Shown piece by piece: positions 33,354-44,006 of a stretch of DNA of 64,000 bases (positions within the stretch are counted from its first letter, which is position 1; every line of letters begins with the position of its first letter). This DNA is from Phymatolithon calcareum (taxonomy: Eukaryota > Rhodophyta > Florideophyceae > Hapalidiales). Made by a program: the position numbers and the translations under genes. The notes beneath the pieces are model-generated. The model saw only the letters and a list, made by a program, of their open reading frames with translations, had not been told where the DNA came from and did not search any database. The stretch lies in contig OZ345373.1 in the NCBI GenBank assembly GCA_977006965.1, positions 1,178,001 to 1,242,000 on the forward strand. Direction: 5' to 3'.

Positions 33354-33574
33354 TCAGCGCTTGATCACCACCGCGCTTCATCATCATCGTCGTCTCCGGG
33401 GCTCATCCTTCGCCCCCGATCTTCTCCTGGTCGCGCATCCTTGCTTGATTACCTCTGGTTTTCTCGCAAGGCCCGCTCCAAGGGACTTGTCTGTCATTGT
33501 TCACGAGCTTCCTGTTCGGTTCCTTGCTCGATTACCTCTGGTCTTTGAGTGAGGCCCGTTCAGAAAGTGTTATA

Positions 33575-33758
33575 GCGTCTTGCAGTGCGCGTTGCCGGCT
33601 GCAAGCTCAGGTGTACCAAAACACCACAAGGGTTTCTGTTCTGTCTCCTTCCTTGATTACCTTCGGTTTTCTTGTCAGGCCCACCTCAGGATACCACAAA
33701 GCGTCTTGCAGTGCGTGTTGCCGACTGCAGGTTCAGGTGTACCAAAACGCCACAAGAG
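33575..33758 (+). repeat. Two hairpin leader units
   Basis: Units 33575-33632 and 33701-33758 upstream of gag, same as in other copies. Confidence 0.8.
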
Positions 33759-33919
33759 ATATACGGCCATTGAGCCATCCCCCGATCAAGGTCCAGGTCA
33801 CATTGACTTGAAAAAATTTCTTATACGGGATAGATTGCCTCGATAGTTAACTTCGGTTGACTCGCAGTGGTCTCCCCGAACGGATTTTCGACAAGAATAG
33901 AAGACCCCCACTCCGCAAA

Positions 33920-36741
33920 ATGGACAACTCCCAAGGAACGCTGAAGGTCGAGAAACTCAATGAGACCAATTTCCACGCTTGGAAACAGAAAATTCAGCTA
34001 GTACTATCATTCCGCGAACTCGACGAGTTCATAGAGGACGATCCACCGGCACGAGATTCCGACGATTTCAAGCTCTGGCGTCGTAATGACAATAAAGCAA
34101 AGGCTATCATCGGTCTCTCGCTTTCAGACGAACATCTCGAGCATGTGCAGGATGTCGAAACGGCCAAAGAAATGTGGACGTCGATTCTCAATATCTTTGA
34201 ACGACACACTCTTTTGAACAAACTGGCTGCTCGCCGCAAGTTCTATACCGCCACTATGCTCAAGGACGAGAAAATACTGCCCTATTCGAACCGCATTCGC
34301 CAACTCGCATCCACCCTCAAGTCAATGGGTGTCGATATTGACGATAAAGAAATGGCCATGGCTGTATTGAACGGACTTCCCGAACGCTACGACAGCTTGA
34401 TAAGTGCACTCGATGCTCTCGGCAATGAAGACGAATCATTCTTACTTGGATTTGTGAAGAGTCGACTACTCCAGGAAGAACAACGCATGTCAATGCGTGT
34501 CGAAGCATCAACCGTCAAAGCTGAGACTGCTGCACTTTTCACTGCCAGACGCGATGGAGAACGAATTCGTGACTACTGTGAACATTGTCATCGATCTGGA
34601 CATAGAAGTGTGAAATGTTGGACCAAGTTTCCACACCTTGCTCCTGAAGGATACAAAAATCGGAATGGAAAGCAAACGAAACCAGCTGCATTCTTGACCG
34701 ATGAATCGGAACATGTTCGAGTTATGTCCGATTCCGACTTTATATGCCTGATGGTCAAGGTGCGCGATTCTGATATTTCCGAGAAGTCAAAGTCATGGAT
34801 CATTGACTCTGGTAGTACATCGCATATGACGTTCGATCGTTCAATCTGCTGCTCATACACCAAAATGTCTTCAACCGTCGAAATGGGAACCAAATCACAG
34901 GCCACAATCGCTGGAAAAGGTGATGTCATCATTACGCTTAACGTGAACGGCAAATCGTTAAAACGAAAGCTCAAGGACGTTATGCACATACCCGACTTTG
35001 GATACTCTCTATTGTCTGTCTCAAAAATGGATGAGTACGGATATGGTATAACGTTCAAGAACAGCCGTTGCTATGTTAAAGCTCATAATGACACGATCGC
35101 AACAGGTACTCTACGCAAAAGTCTCTACTCTCTAGACCTTGCAGATGGAAATAAACTTAACCAAGTTTCCTGTTTCGCGAGCCTACAGCTCTGGCATGAA
35201 CGACTTGCGCATGTTGACCACACTGGAATTACCGGAATGGTAAACCATGGGGTGGTCAAAGGTGTAAAGATTGCTCCCAACTCACAGTCCACACATCCAT
35301 GTAATGGTTGTCTTGCCGGCAAAGGTCATCCTGCTCCGATTCCAAAGTCCAGTAGTTCTCACTCCACAGCTGTTCTCGATCTCGTACATTCAGACGTTCT
35401 TGGTCCTATCGACATTCCGTCCCTTGGAGGATCACAGTACTTCATCACATTCATCGATGATCACTCCAAGTGGACCACGGTATTCACCATGCGAGAGAAA
35501 TCGGAGAGCTTTGAGAGTTTTCGGAAGTTTCACAAGTACGCTGAAACCCATACAGGTAGAAAGCTTAAGCACTTGAACATACAGGACTTCTCGAAAGCAC
35601 CTACGCTCAAGGCTATTAGGACCGACAATGGAGGCGAGTACCTTTCAAACGAGTTCAAGGCATATCTTGCGGAACACGGTATCCATCAACAGCTCACAGT
35701 CGCTTACACCCCACAGCAAAATGGGGTGGCTGAACGCATGAACCGCACACTTCTCAACTTAGTGCGCTCGATGCTTCATCACAGAGGCATCGAGAAGAAA
35801 TTCTGGGCTGAAGCGTTGGCAACTGCTGTGTATGTGCGCAACCGAGTAACGTCACGAGGACTTCCTTCGAACACGACCCCCCATCACATATGGATGGGTG
35901 CCCCTCCAGATTTGGGACACTTGCGCGTATTTGGCGCCAAGTGTTGGTACGTGATTCCGAAGAAGAAAGTGAAGAACCTCGACAGTCGTACTCGTGAGGC
36001 TGTTATGCTGGGATACTCGTTGGCATCAAAAGGGTATAGCTGTGGGATGCGGACTTGCGGAAAGTGATTGTGTCAAGGGACGTGACGTTCAATGAATCGG
36101 ATTGCGGATTCGATGAGACCGAAACCAATGTATCACTTGAAACTCCTCAAATCAAACTGAGTGATGATACGGTTGAAGATAAGGTCATTTCGGATGTAGA
36201 TGATAAGAGCATCGCGGGTACTCGAGATCACGGAATTTTGTTCGGTGGAAGTGGGAGTTTGGTTGCAATCGGTTACACGGATGCGGATTGGGCGGGATGT
36301 GTTGAGACAAGACGGTCCACGAGTGGCTGTGTATTCCTTCTTGCAGGGGGAGCCATAAGCTGGCGTTCAAAGAAGCAAACCATCGTCGCCACTTCAACAT
36401 GCGAAGCGGAATAAATCGCTTCGTGTGCCGCCGCCAAGGAATCTGTCTGGTTGTCAAGACTCATTGCCGATGTTCAAGGTCTGGAGAAGCCATCCGCCAT
36501 GACTCTGTACACTGACAGTCAAAGTGCGATCGCGACCGGGCGAAACGCGGCCATCACTCAGAGGAACAAGCACATAGACATCCAATATCACTATGTTTGT
36601 GATGTGGTTGCCACGGGCAAGATATCAATCAAGTATTGTAGTACTGAGTTGATGATTGCGGATGCACTCACCAAGCCACTCGATCGTGTCAAGACGGCCA
36701 AGTTCGCACAAGACATGGGAATATGCGCGAGGAGGTGGTAG
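33920..36741 (+). pseudogene. copia-A gag-pol with frameshift, RT deletion and stop
   Basis: ATG 33920; gag, zinc knuckle CEHCHRSGHRSVKC, protease DSGSTSHMTFDRS and integrase are open for over 700 codons. One base is missing at about 36038 (GYKLWD becomes GYSCGM), shifting frame; the frame resumes at 36055. At about 36212 the linker (DDKSI) jumps to AGTRDHGILFG of RNase H: the whole RT is deleted in frame. TAA at 36412-36414 replaces the Tyr of CEAEY. The remaining RNase H (36415-36741) ends MGICARRW. The frameshift and the TAA are also present in the element at 48605-54156. Confidence 0.9.
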
Positions 36742-36762
36742 TGTCCCTCGATCAAGGGGGAG

Positions 36763-37205
36763 TGTTGGAAGTGTGATTGCTTGGAGCTCTAGTCGCAAAC
36801 ACACTTCAATATCAAGGTATGATCTCGGAACACGTGTACGCGTGTCAAGTCGAATGTCAAAGTGTCTCAGAAGTTTGAAACAAGAAGATTGGCAGTGACA
36901 CGTGTCAAAGTATGATAAGAGTATGATAATCATACTCCCCTCACTCAGTAGATGATTCTTGATTTTTCATGTTACACGTGTCATATGATAGTATGACAAA
37001 TTTGTTTAGGGTTAGTGTGTCTCCGTCGTCAATTAGGGTTTTGATCAAGTCTGGTTGTGTTCTCAGGTCTATATCGTCTTGACCTGAGGTCCGCCAAGTG
37101 AATAAACCAAGGAACTCATTCACTCACAACTCATCTTCAACTCAACCAATTTACTCCAACCAAACTTTTTCCTTCACCTCATCTCCTCCATAACCTCCAA
37201 CGACA
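36763..37205 (+). repeat. 3' LTR of copia-A
   Basis: Preceded by PPT ATCAAGGGGGAG; ends CCTCCAACGACA before GGCGT. Confidence 0.92.
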
Positions 37206-38250
37206 GGCGTACCCATTGTGGGCGTGCGCGAAGATACGCTTCGGTGGAAACAATGTTTTGTACCCTTAGATCTAAAGCAGGGTAGCGCAAAAAACATTCG
37301 AACACCTCTCATTTGAATTCCAAACGTGTGGGATAGAGAGAGGCAGTTTTTATACTGTACGAAAGTAAGGGCATTATTAGAATGATTATTTCATTCGTGG
37401 CTCGGATCAATCTGATCTCATTGAAGTCCAAACACGTATCAAACGTGTCTCTAGAGTTGGTTCACTGATCAGGTTTGGCAGAGAAATATGAATCAATGAC
37501 GTTTTAAGTAGCCAGAGGACTTTAGCTTAGAAAATCAGGCAAATGCTCGAAATATGAGCCGCACCAGAGGAATAGTAACTGCTTCCGTTCTGACGGTCCC
37601 GTTTTACGTGCTATAGATTTGTGCTAGCGGTCGCGCGCGCCGAATGATGGAGCAGAACTGAGAATACTGACAGATGCGACCAGCGCAATGTCGGTTAACG
37701 ATCATCTTTCTAAGATACTAGTTTGAAGTTGAGAGATAGAGGGGATGCTTGAAGGTTGGCGAATCCGCAACATTAAAGGCAGCCCGCTGGAGATCCCGGA
37801 GTTTAGGTAGAAGCGCATCGCCATCAACTGCTCCTGTTCCAAACCGCGCGCGCAGAACAACCGGAAGGTGTTACATGCTGGCGCGATATTGCACTCCAAG
37901 ATGAGGCATTGGGAGATTTCGAATAAAATCATCAAATATACCCCCTTGGGGCTCATGAACGTGAATCAAGGAATCAAGAAGAACCAGACTAAGGCGGTCA
38001 AGCCAAAGACCTACGCTGATGCTACAATGACACCAACTATGCGGAAGAGAACACGGGAAGCTGCTCTCGGGTCTGCGAGGGCTGGCGTCGAGGACTTCTA
38101 AAATAAGAAATTAGGCGGTAAATATCTCGAACCAAAACATTTTGCTAAAACTTGTTTATTTTAGCCTGCCAGATCACTCGCTGTTCTCAAAGGATAAGAT
38201 GCGAATGAAATGCCTTGGCGAAACAATATAAATGAAAAGATGGAATAAGC
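37206..38250. other. Non-repetitive DNA, no gene recognised
   Basis: Apparent unique sequence between the copia-A element and the Cys-rich pseudogene. A plus-strand frame at 37868-38101 (77 codons, basic C-terminal half) is open but has no recognisable feature and could be chance. Confidence 0.4.
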
Positions 38251-38570
38251 TTAGGGAAGGAGAACAAAGGTGTTCTTGTACCCACAGGATGTGATAGATA
38301 GAATGCGAACAATGCACATTCCGTGAGTGCACAAAATCCTCGCAAAGTGAGAATCATTGTCCTTCGCGTGCCCCTGCTCGATAATCTTCCTGTTCCCGGG
38401 AATCGTCCTCAATAGCTTACAATCCTTCCGAACAAACTTCCTCGGTGACACCAAGTTGCCCTCGGTCTCCTAAGAGTAAAAATCCAGCTTCGGACAACAC
38501 TTGATGTACTGGAGCACCTTCTACTTGATGCAGATCGCATTGATCCACTTGCACGCATCTCCGCACACTA

Positions 38571-38598
38571 CACCAAAACTGGAATTTAGTGTCCCAGG
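38571..38598 (+). repeat. Left terminal inverted repeat
   Basis: Starts CACCAAAACTGGAATTTAG; pairs with 41155-41182, single mismatch at position 9. Confidence 0.92.
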
Positions 38599-38720
38599 TA
38601 AAATTCAATAGCAAAGGACTTTACAGTAATACTCGAAAAGAAGCTCGCGGGAAGTGAGCAGCAACATTTTACAAAAATTGATGAAAGAACGCTGTAAATT
38701 TGTTTCACATTTTCTTTCTT

Positions 38721-40298
38721 TCAATATTCAGGAACAAGGCCACAGTATTCCTCAGGTTGTTTTTCAACAATGTCTTGCAAGTAATCGAACAGCTGCTCCT
38801 TTTTCCACGTTCCATCTGTATCTAGTGCAAGACCACAACGTATCATAGCCTTGCGTACAATCGGAATACCGTTTTCATCCTGCATGCTGTTCACCTTTTC
38901 CACGCATCGCACCGCGAGTTTCAAATAATATGTCTTACCAGGGTTGTTGAGTTTGCCGGAAGGACCTGGACCGGATGCCCAATCTCCCTCTTCCATGCGC
39001 TGCAATTTCTCTGCCTCCCATTCCTCTCGCCATACATCCTTGATTTTTTGAATAAGAAAAGAATCCAAAGGCTGACACATATGCGTGCTGTTCGGTGGAA
39101 GATACCAAATCTTAGTGTTGATAGAGTTCAATGATTCCACCTGTTGCGGCGTTTCATTGTGACCAGAGAAATTGTCCATGAACAAGGATCTCGTCCGACC
39201 AATAGGGTCACTTGAAATGGCTCGCGGTTCGTTTAACCACTGGTTGAAAACATTTTTGTCCATCCAACCCCTCGGCCCGGTTCTGTATGAAACTCCGGGT
39301 ACATTGTCAGGAACACCCAGTATGGGATAGTTTCGGTTCCTGTTGCGAAAAATCATAAATGGTGCTTCAATTTTGGCGTTCACTCCTCCACTGATACGCA
39401 AAACCATAGTCATACCTTCCCCGCCTGAGACAACGTCCGCATAGTTCACTTTCTTGCATCCATACACTCCAAGAGAGTAATGGTCATCCATGTTAAAAAT
39501 AAAGTGCGTCTCATCCATGTTCTCCACCATGTTCTCGTCCAGCGCACCATCTGAAAATTCGCGCTCCAATTGGCCGAGATGATGGGAAATCAACTTCTCG
39601 GTGTATATGTTATGGGCGTTGCACCGTTGCAAAGAGCCGGACTGCTTTCGTATGACGATGTTGCATCTGTTCATGAACGATTGGATCCAGTTGTCAGTCA
39701 CATGTGTAATGATTGGGCGATGAGTACGATCGTCAACGTCGGTTGACACGAATGGAGATGTGGGGTCGGAGAGTGTACGGAGTGCAATATGTTTCAAAAG
39801 CCGTCTGCTTAACTGGACACCAGCAGCGCTCAGTCTTTCAAACTCTTCCAGTAGGACAGAGTGTAAATAGTCACCCCATGTATATCGCTTTCTTCCACGA
39901 CCAGTTAAAGCTTTGATAGGCACACGTCTTTGCGAAACTCCAATGGAACGTCTTGATTGGATGAACATAGCCTTATCCTCTGGTGTGGTCAGTTTTTGAA
40001 GATAAGATTGGCGACTGTTCCACCAACGGATTGCTTTCTTCCGATTGGCTCCATAGGACTTCATAGCCGTTACTCGGAAGATGGTTGGAAAGTGCTGCAC
40101 AGTGCGAGCGCCAATTGCGTCATCACTTCCGGAGGTTTCGACCTCGTTAATCATCCATAGAATAACTGCCTTCCTTTGGGACTTAGTTGAAACAACCTGG
40201 GTCCTCCGACAAGAAGATGGGTGATGTTGATTGGTTGAGGGCGGTACATTGGTGGCGGAGTTGGACATTCTCGGTCTCAAACGAGCGGCGCTTTGCAA
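38721..40298 (-). CDS. pogo-like DDE transposase, intact
   Basis: 525 residues, uninterrupted. N-terminal ~190 residues contain a DNA-binding region (AVILWMINEVETSG; CENP-B-type block with EFERLSAAGVQLSRRLLKHIA). The DDE_1 catalytic core follows: first Asp in ENMDETHFIFNMDD (~residue 267), second in SLFMDNFSGHN (~residue 372), third in STHMCQPLDSFLIQKIKD (~residue 405), i.e. the D-D-D arrangement of pogo. VSGGEGMTMVLRISGG and YRTGPRGWMD are typical of oomycete relatives as I remember them. It should recognise the flanking inverted repeats and cut and paste at TA. Start chosen as the first ATG of the frame; a second Met at residue 11 is possible. Confidence 0.92.
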   Translation of the reverse strand: MQSAARLRPRMSNSATNVPPSTNQHHPSSCRRTQVVSTKSQRKAVILWMINEVETSGSDDAIGARTVQHFPTIFRVTAMKSYGANRKKAIRWWNSRQSYLQKLTTPEDKAMFIQSRRSIGVSQRRVPIKALTGRGRKRYTWGDYLHSVLLEEFERLSAAGVQLSRRLLKHIALRTLSDPTSPFVSTDVDDRTHRPIITHVTDNWIQSFMNRCNIVIRKQSGSLQRCNAHNIYTEKLISHHLGQLEREFSDGALDENMVENMDETHFIFNMDDHYSLGVYGCKKVNYADVVSGGEGMTMVLRISGGVNAKIEAPFMIFRNRNRNYPILGVPDNVPGVSYRTGPRGWMDKNVFNQWLNEPRAISSDPIGRTRSLFMDNFSGHNETPQQVESLNSINTKIWYLPPNSTHMCQPLDSFLIQKIKDVWREEWEAEKLQRMEEGDWASGPGPSGKLNNPGKTYYLKLAVRCVEKVNSMQDENGIPIVRKAMIRCGLALDTDGTWKKEQLFDYLQDIVEKQPEEYCGLVPEY

Positions 40299-40814
40299 GA
40301 TCGAGAGTATGGTGGAATGGTTGAGTGGGACTATCTGCGACTCTCGGAAGAGATTTAGTCCTTATATGCTTTACACATGCATAAGCGCAACAACGCTTAA
40401 CTAATGCATATTGATACATTCTATATGGAGATTATATGAAAGGCCATATCATCCAATGATTCTGCACCATCATTTCTAAACACACCGAGCTGACTCTGGT
40501 GCTTCGAAGAGCAGCGCCGTTGGTCAATAGCATTACTGTAAACGGGGCCTGTTTCCTGAAACGTTTTTTGTCATGACGCGTTATCTTAAGAGCCAGCTTT
40601 CAGGAAGTCAGCATCTTCAAATTCTATCATTGGCGCCATTTTGTGTGTAAATTAAGAAAAAATTAAAAAAAGGAAGGTTTTCGACGTAAGCTATCCATCT
40701 GGCGACATTTTCAATGAGTGGCGTTTACCTGCGCTGACACAATGTGACTGAGAATTTCCCGAACAACCCTCTTTGGATCTCGCGTATAGGACAAATTAAT
40801 GTCTGATTCGCCCC

Positions 40815-40915
40815 TGCCTAAAAGATTGAACCCGAGACCTCATGACACATCACTGCGCACAGATAACCGACTATCCAGATTCCCGGAATTTATGTGAGTC
40901 CATTCGGCTACCTTG
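40815..40915 (-). repeat. tRNA/TRIM-like motif block inside the transposon
   Basis: On the minus strand: A-box-like TAGCCGAATGG (40910-40900), GGTTATCTG, then GAGGTCTCGGGTTCAAT with a degenerate B box (40832-40822). Same order of blocks as in the TRIM at 41320-41556. May be an old copy or a tRNA-derived SINE scrap. Confidence 0.4.
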
Positions 40916-41154
40916 TTTCAATGGGAGTTATGTTTCGTATATAAACTAAAGTGCTTCCAAGTAGATAATCTTGCAGCTTCTGTAAGACCTAACGTATTTT
41001 GGAGGAGGAGCCTATTGAAAGTTTCAGAGACAATTTTAATTTTGTAGGGCGATATTTTTGTTTATTTGGAAAAGTACTCAGAGCTCATGGAGTATTAAAA
41101 CCCCTATAGGACCCCTCGTACTACTTACGATATGATTATTCTTACAGTGCCGAC

Positions 41155-41182
41155 CCTGGGACACTAAATTCCATTTTTGGTG
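41155..41182 (-). repeat. Right terminal inverted repeat
   Basis: Reverse complement begins CACCAAAAATGGAATTTAG; followed by the TA at 41183-41184. Confidence 0.92.
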
Positions 41183-41319
41183 TAGTTTACACACCGTATC
41201 TTCGATATCAACGTACTTTACTTTGCACCTGTGGTATCCACACGCCTTGGTGGGAACAGTTTTCTTTAACACCTCGCACACCTTGTCGCACCTCTTGTGG
41301 TCTCAGCGCGGCTCAAGTT

Positions 41320-41556
41320 GGTTGAAATATCATATATCCTCTCTCAGCCACTAATCCGCACTGGTCACGTGGTCTAATGGTTTTTAAAATCCAACAGGTT
41401 ATGAGCCGAGCTAATGCTGAGGTCACGGGTTTAACTCCCTTTAGTGGTCTGAGAAAATAATCATCAGACCTTCGAGAAGTGTTGAAATATCATATATCGT
41501 CTCTCAGCCCCCAATACACACCGGACAGGTGGCCGAATGATTTTTGAAATCCAACA
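41320..41556 (+). mobile_element. TRIM: 237-bp miniature LTR retrotransposon
   Basis: Two 77-bp LTRs (41320-41396, 41480-41556; consensus start TGTTGAAATATCATATATC, end AAATCCAACA) surround 83 bp of non-coding DNA. TSD AAGTT (41315-41319, 41557-41561). PBS-like GGTTATGAGCCGAG follows the first LTR (two mismatches to the copia PBS); purine-rich CGAGAAG precedes the second. An A-box-like TGGTCTAATGG (41370-41380) in the LTR and a B-box-like GGTTTAACTCC (41428-41438) in the internal part are 47 bp apart. The first LTR base is G instead of T. Inserted in the Cys-rich gene. Confidence 0.85.
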
Positions 41557-41909
41557 AAGTTTAACGGTCTTGTCAAAGTATCTGCACTCGACATAGTTGT
41601 AGCAACACTTCTGGTAGTTCTGGTAACGCTGGCGCGGATGATCATCGTACACAGAGGCCCATAGAGCAAGGTTGGCGAATACGGCAGCAAAGGTAGCCAT
41701 GTTGGTACGAATGGGGAAGGAAGAATCCATGCTTGATGTGGTTTGAATGAGGACAGATGTTGTTTTTTGCGAAGTGGTGTCTGTGATGCTGGCTTGGGTG
41801 TCTGTTTATGAAGCAGGTCGTCGGGTCTGGTCGAGTGCTAGGCTTTAACTAGTGCTCATCGGCAATCGAAATCTACGGGACCCTAGAATTCGTGCGTCAC
41901 GCTTAACAC

Positions 41910-42380
41910 TGGAAGTGTGACTGCTTGGAGCATTAGTCGGATCACACTTCATTTGTGCATGTTTCATCTCGGTACACGTGTACACGTGTCAATAAGTCTT
42001 ACAGCTGTGTTTGGAGACGTTCAGTGAAGAATTTTGCTCTGGACACGTGTACAGATGTGATTGGCCGATACGAATCATACCATCGTACTCAGCATCGAAA
42101 ATGATGAGTTTTGGTATATTACACGTGTATGGCAATATGATAACGTTATGATAGATTTGTTTAGGGTTACTTGGTCTCCGTCGTCTAGCAAGGACCCATA
42201 ATTTGATCTTGCATATACAGCTAGTCCAGATCTGATATTCAGACTATAGAGCCAGGTTCTGAGGTCGAGCAAGGCAATAAACCAAGGAACTCGTTCACGA
42301 AGAACTCAGCAATCACTCAACCAATTAATCTCAACCAAACCATTCCATCATCCTTATCGCATCCCAAACCTCCAACAACA
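41910..42380 (+). repeat. Family-C copia LTR (solo)
   Basis: Starts TGGAAGTGTGACTGCTTGG (terminal TGT lost) and ends CCAACAACA. Shares with family A the TACACGTGTACACGTGTC box, AATAAACCAAGGAACTCG and the overall plan, but diverges strongly between. Directly followed by copia-B coding sequence. Confidence 0.8.
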
Positions 42381-43931
42381 TTGGCTCTCGAATCTGCCAA
42401 CTTTGCAACTGAAACTGCTTTGTCTTCTCAAGAAGTTCCGCAGACTTTCAGAAGCGCCACGTCGAAAGACAACATTGACTATTGGTCCCCTGCGATTGAG
42501 AAAGAACGCTCATCTCTCATGCGCAACAAGACTTGGACAGTAGTATCTCGCGAATCCGGTATGAACGTTCTCCTTTGCAAATACGTGTTCAAAGTCAAAG
42601 ACACTGGCCCGAAAGCTCGCATTGTCGCGAAAGGGTTCCGACAGGTGCACGGAGTGGATTACGGCGAAACATATGCCCCGGTTGTGAAGTTCACATCAAT
42701 TCGGATTCTTCTCGCCACGGTGGCAGTTCATGATCTCGAACTTGTCCAAATGGAAGTCGTCACTGCATTCCTACATGGAGACTTGGATGAAGATATCTAC
42801 ATGGAGGTTCCCGCCGGATTTCGTGATCCAAAGCGTCCTGACCTCGTGTGTAAACTGTTGAAGGCACTTTACGGGATAAAACAAGCTCCCCGACATTGGC
42901 ATGCTAAGATTGATGATTTCTTAATCAATGAACTCGGATTTACAAGCAGTCCGAATGACCCGTGTCTTTATGTTCGGCACACATCCAAGAGCATTATGAT
43001 CATTGCATTGTACGACGATGACTTGCTCATTGCTGGCAACGATAATGTTGCCATTGCTTGGATGAAGGGGGAGCTTAACCGGCGATTCGAGATGAAGTAT
43101 CTTGGAAACGCAAGTTTATTCCCCGGATTCGAGATCCGTCGGGATCGTGATCTCCGAACATTACACCAATCGCAGAAGTCGTACGCGGAAACCGTTTTGA
43201 AGCGGTTTAACTTGGAAAATTCAAACCCGGTACCAACGCCGATGGAGCCTTACAAGAAAACCAGTACCGTGCATGAACTCGACGTCACAGATTCTGTTTC
43301 ATCTGAGAATCCGTATCGACCTGCAATTGGAAGCGTCATGTATCTGATGGTTGGAAGTCGGCCGGATATCTCGGATGCTGTCGGAAAACTCTCCTCCTTT
43401 TGCGAGAATCCACTGCAAATCCATTGGATGGCTGTTAAGCGTGTTTTACGGTACATTGCCGGAACTCGTGATCATGGGATTCTATTTGGCAAAGACAGAA
43501 GTTTGACTCCAGTGGGGTATAGCGACTCCGACTGGGCCGGCTGTCAAGAAACTCGCAAGTCGACAAGCGGGTACGTCTTCATGCTTGCAGGGGGAGCAAT
43601 TAGTTGGCGATCCAAGAAGAAAACCATTGTCGCGACATCTTCATGTGAGGCTGAATACATTGCTGCATGTGCCGCCGCGAAAGAAGCAGTCTGGCTTTCG
43701 CGATTGGTTTCCAACATACTTGGTTTCAACAAGCCATGTCGCATGCTCATCTTCTTGGACAACCAAGGCGTTATATCATCCACTCAGAACGATGCAATTA
43801 CTCAACGAAACAAACATATTGATATTCAATATCACTATGTTCGCGAAGCTGTGGCAACCGAGAAAGTGGAATTCAAGTACTGTCCGACAAAGTTCATGGT
43901 CGCTGATGCACTTACGAAACCACTAAGTTGA
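42381..43931 (+). pseudogene. copia-B RT and RNase H remnant
   Basis: 516 open codons: linker end (SSQEVPQTFRSATSKDNIDY), RT (QMEVVTAFLHGDL, KALYGIKQAPRHWH, LYDDDLLIAGND), RNase H (GYSDSDWAG, CEAEYIA, HIDIQYHYVRE), terminating in TGA after KPLS, 22 residues early. The YDDD box, SKKKTIVATSS and the early TGA are shared with 31060-32348. No start codon of its own is likely to be used. Confidence 0.87.
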
Positions 43932-44006
43932 GTCAAGGTATCCGAGTTCGCGAAAAAGATGGGATTGAATCCTGCACGTTCGTAAGCTTCTTCGATAGAA
44001 GGGGAG

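Larger units (their letters stand above)
32897..37205 (+). mobile_element. Complete copia-A element with internal RT deletion
   Basis: LTRs 32897-33339 and 36763-37205, both 443 bp with about nine differences by eye, TSD GGCGT (32892-32896, 37206-37210). PBS, two leader units, gag-pol from 33920. An internal deletion removes RT, making a shortened non-autonomous derivative. Confidence 0.93.
38571..41182 (-). mobile_element. pogo-like (Tc1/mariner superfamily) DNA transposon
   Basis: 2,612 bp with 28-bp terminal inverted repeats matching at 27 of 28 positions (38571-38598; 41155-41182), each beginning CACCAAAA, flanked by TA on both sides (38569-38570, 41183-41184), the TA target duplication of this superfamily. 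The single transposase gene is intact. Inserted in the Cys-rich gene. Confidence 0.93.
38251..41730 (-). pseudogene. Cys-rich secreted-type protein gene, twice interrupted
   Basis: ATG 41730; residues ~10-26 (TNMATFAAVFANLALWA) form a hydrophobic, signal-peptide-like segment. The coding continues to 41557, then past the TRIM (41320-41556) at 41319-41183, then past the pogo-like element (38571-41182) at 38570-38251. When each insert and one target copy are removed the frame is kept across both junctions, giving roughly 200 codons with many Cys (CCYNYVEC; CDKVCEVL; ACGYHRCKVKY; VCGDACKW; CTHGMC). Stops within it (TGA near 41302, TAG near 38519 and 38472) show decay. Family not recognised; it could be a small extracellular protein. 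Confidence 0.6.

Noticed and set aside
41320-41440. A genuine intron-containing tRNA gene at the TRIM
   Set aside because: Acceptor and D-stem pairing cannot be completed in tRNA geometry, while the two 77-bp LTRs with a 5-bp TSD explain the borders exactly.
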